From positions 1 through 7,435 of the forward strand of contig JAOUEZ010000062.1 of NCBI GenBank assembly GCA_029858465.1: a DNA stretch of 7,435 nucleotides. Reading direction: 5' to 3'. Positions 6,955 to 7,435 of this stretch are shown here, piece by piece. Position 1 is the first letter of the stretch. Each line of letters begins with the position of its first letter. The translations under genes were made by a program, and so were the position numbers. The notes under the pieces are model-generated. The model was given only the letters and a program-made list of their open reading frames with translations, did not search any database and was not told where the DNA came from. The DNA comes from Thermoplasmata archaeon. Lineage in GTDB: Archaea; Thermoplasmatota; Thermoplasmata; UBA10834; DTMW01.

Positions 6955-7190
6955 CCGTGAGGCCAAAGCGCAAGAGAGATCCGGCCGTATCGACGACAGA
7001 GATTATCCAGTGGATGCAAGAGCACACTATTGGAGACTTGAATGAATTAGCGACGGCTACAGAGAGCAGAGGAGGAGACGCTACTACTCTTTGGCGCCTC
7101 CTTACGGATTTACGCTCGTTGCAGACGGATCTAATTGAGTCTGATATTGAGAGCTCTTTCGATGGCGAAGATCAACTCATTACGAGTTGA
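6951..7190 (+). CDS. Small protein of unknown function (79 aa)
   Basis: Not recognised. The product has a very basic start (TVRPKRKRD, residues 2-10), a predicted helical middle with EIIQWMQEHTIGDLNELA at 17-34, a TTLWRLLTDLRSL helix at 45-57, and an acidic tail with D/E-rich residues 60-75. It has no Cys pair, signal peptide or membrane segment. Two short helices after a basic arm would suit a small nucleic-acid-binding or adaptor protein, but that is only a guess. AGGG at 6942-6945 lies 5 nt before ATG 6951, and the TATA box at 6887-6894 is well placed. Codon choice (ACT, TTA, TTG, GAT, GCT) is softer in GC than that of truD or the TPR gene. It is followed 18 nt later by the next small ORF, so a polycistronic message is likely. 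Confidence 0.6.
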   Translation: MTVRPKRKRDPAVSTTEIIQWMQEHTIGDLNELATATESRGGDATTLWRLLTDLRSLQTDLIESDIESSFDGEDQLITS

Positions 7191-7208
7191 CCGAACGGTG
7201 AACAGGCA

Positions 7209-7373
7209 ATGACAACAGCACAGGGAGTGAGCCAATGGGACGCAAGAAAAAGAACAAAGAAATTCAAGCTTACCGCGGACACGCGATTGAGAGACTGGAG
7301 CAGGAACAAGTTTGCGTTGATATCCCGGAAGAGCACGGGACGAACACATTCTACGAATGTGGTGTCTCGCTAA
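7209..7373 (+). CDS. Possible small basic protein (54 aa), overlapping the next ORF in another frame
   Basis: ATG 7209 begins 18 nt after the 79-residue gene and is preceded by GGTGA at 7197-7201 with a 7-nt spacer, the best ribosome binding site in this cluster. The product starts MTTAQGVSQWDARKRTKKF and is strongly basic throughout, rich in Arg, Lys, Thr and Ser, with two Trp. It has no recognisable domain. The ORF lies almost wholly on top of the 54-codon ORF at 7235 in a different frame. At most one of the two is probably the main product, unless both are made. The spacing and ribosome binding site favour this one; the protein composition favours the other. Confidence 0.35.
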   Translation: MTTAQGVSQWDARKRTKKFKLTADTRLRDWSRNKFALISRKSTGRTHSTNVVSR

Positions 7374-7399
7374 TGGAAGAAAAAGAGGAGAAGACATAA
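7235..7399 (+). CDS. Small protein of unknown function (54 aa)
   Basis: ATG 7235 is preceded by GGGAG at 7223-7227 with a 7-nt spacer. The product begins MGRKKKNKEIQAYRGHAIE, has a mixed middle with two Cys (residues 27 and 42), a TNTFYECGVSLM segment at 36-47, and ends in a Glu/Lys tail (EEKEEKT). This is a more ordinary protein composition than the overlapping frame. I do not recognise the family. The basic N-terminus and acidic C-terminus echo the layout of the 79-residue protein upstream. It is too short to be picked up by most gene finders. It is the last gene in the window: the remaining 36 bases hold only a C-rich end without a readable ORF. Confidence 0.5.
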   Translation: MGRKKKNKEIQAYRGHAIERLEQEQVCVDIPEEHGTNTFYECGVSLMEEKEEKT

Positions 7400-7435
7400 A
7401 ATTACGATGACGAACTAACCCCCCAACACAAACCC

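Noticed and set aside
6758..7027. Minus-strand frame of 89 codons with a fairly protein-like C-terminal half
   Set aside because: Its only ATG lies inside the 79-residue gene on the other strand, it spans that gene's promoter, and internal starts would be TTG without a ribosome binding site. A degraded gene remnant cannot be fully excluded.
7131..7397. Minus-strand frame of 88 codons at the right end
   Set aside because: Its Cys/Leu/Ser-rich product looks like an antisense shadow of the small plus-strand genes, which have good ribosome binding sites.

Overview
The window reads as an archaeal chromosome segment, most likely euryarchaeal. The evidence is a Hef-type helicase, an archaeal RNA polymerase subunit L gene, an archaeal/eukaryotic-style TruD, AT-rich TATA-like promoter boxes, and GGTGA-like ribosome binding sites. 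A member of the Thermoplasmata or a relative would fit, but that placement is inference and no rRNA gene is present to confirm it.

Layout: (1) 1-545, minus strand, the N-terminal 181 residues of a Hef/FANCM-family DNA repair helicase that runs off the left edge. (2) 546-637, a divergent promoter region with a palindromic TATA box. (3) 638-2241, plus strand, rpoL followed closely by truD, a probable housekeeping operon for transcription and tRNA modification. (4) 2247-6629, minus strand, one very large gene convergent with truD (5 bp gap). It encodes a 1460-residue protein with an N-terminal coiled coil, 30 back-to-back TPR units, a helical region with HTH-like repeats, a charged linker and a C-terminal B-box-like zinc finger. 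(5) 6630-6950, an AT-rich intergenic stretch with promoters for both flanks and a long pyrimidine tract. (6) 6951-7399, plus strand, a cluster of very small genes behind a clear TATA box: a 79-residue unknown protein, then two mutually overlapping 54-codon ORFs in different frames, each with its own good ribosome binding site. A 7-codon ORF sits just upstream and overlaps the 79-residue start by ATGA.

The left two thirds is core genome with readable functions: fork repair, transcription and tRNA pseudouridylation. The TPR protein looks like a solenoid scaffold with a zinc-binding tail, and its partner cannot be read from the sequence. The right end is the least explained part. Its tiny tandem genes have no family I recognise and codon choice unlike their neighbours, so an accessory or mobile-element origin is possible. 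No tRNA, rRNA, CRISPR array, transposase or integrase was seen.
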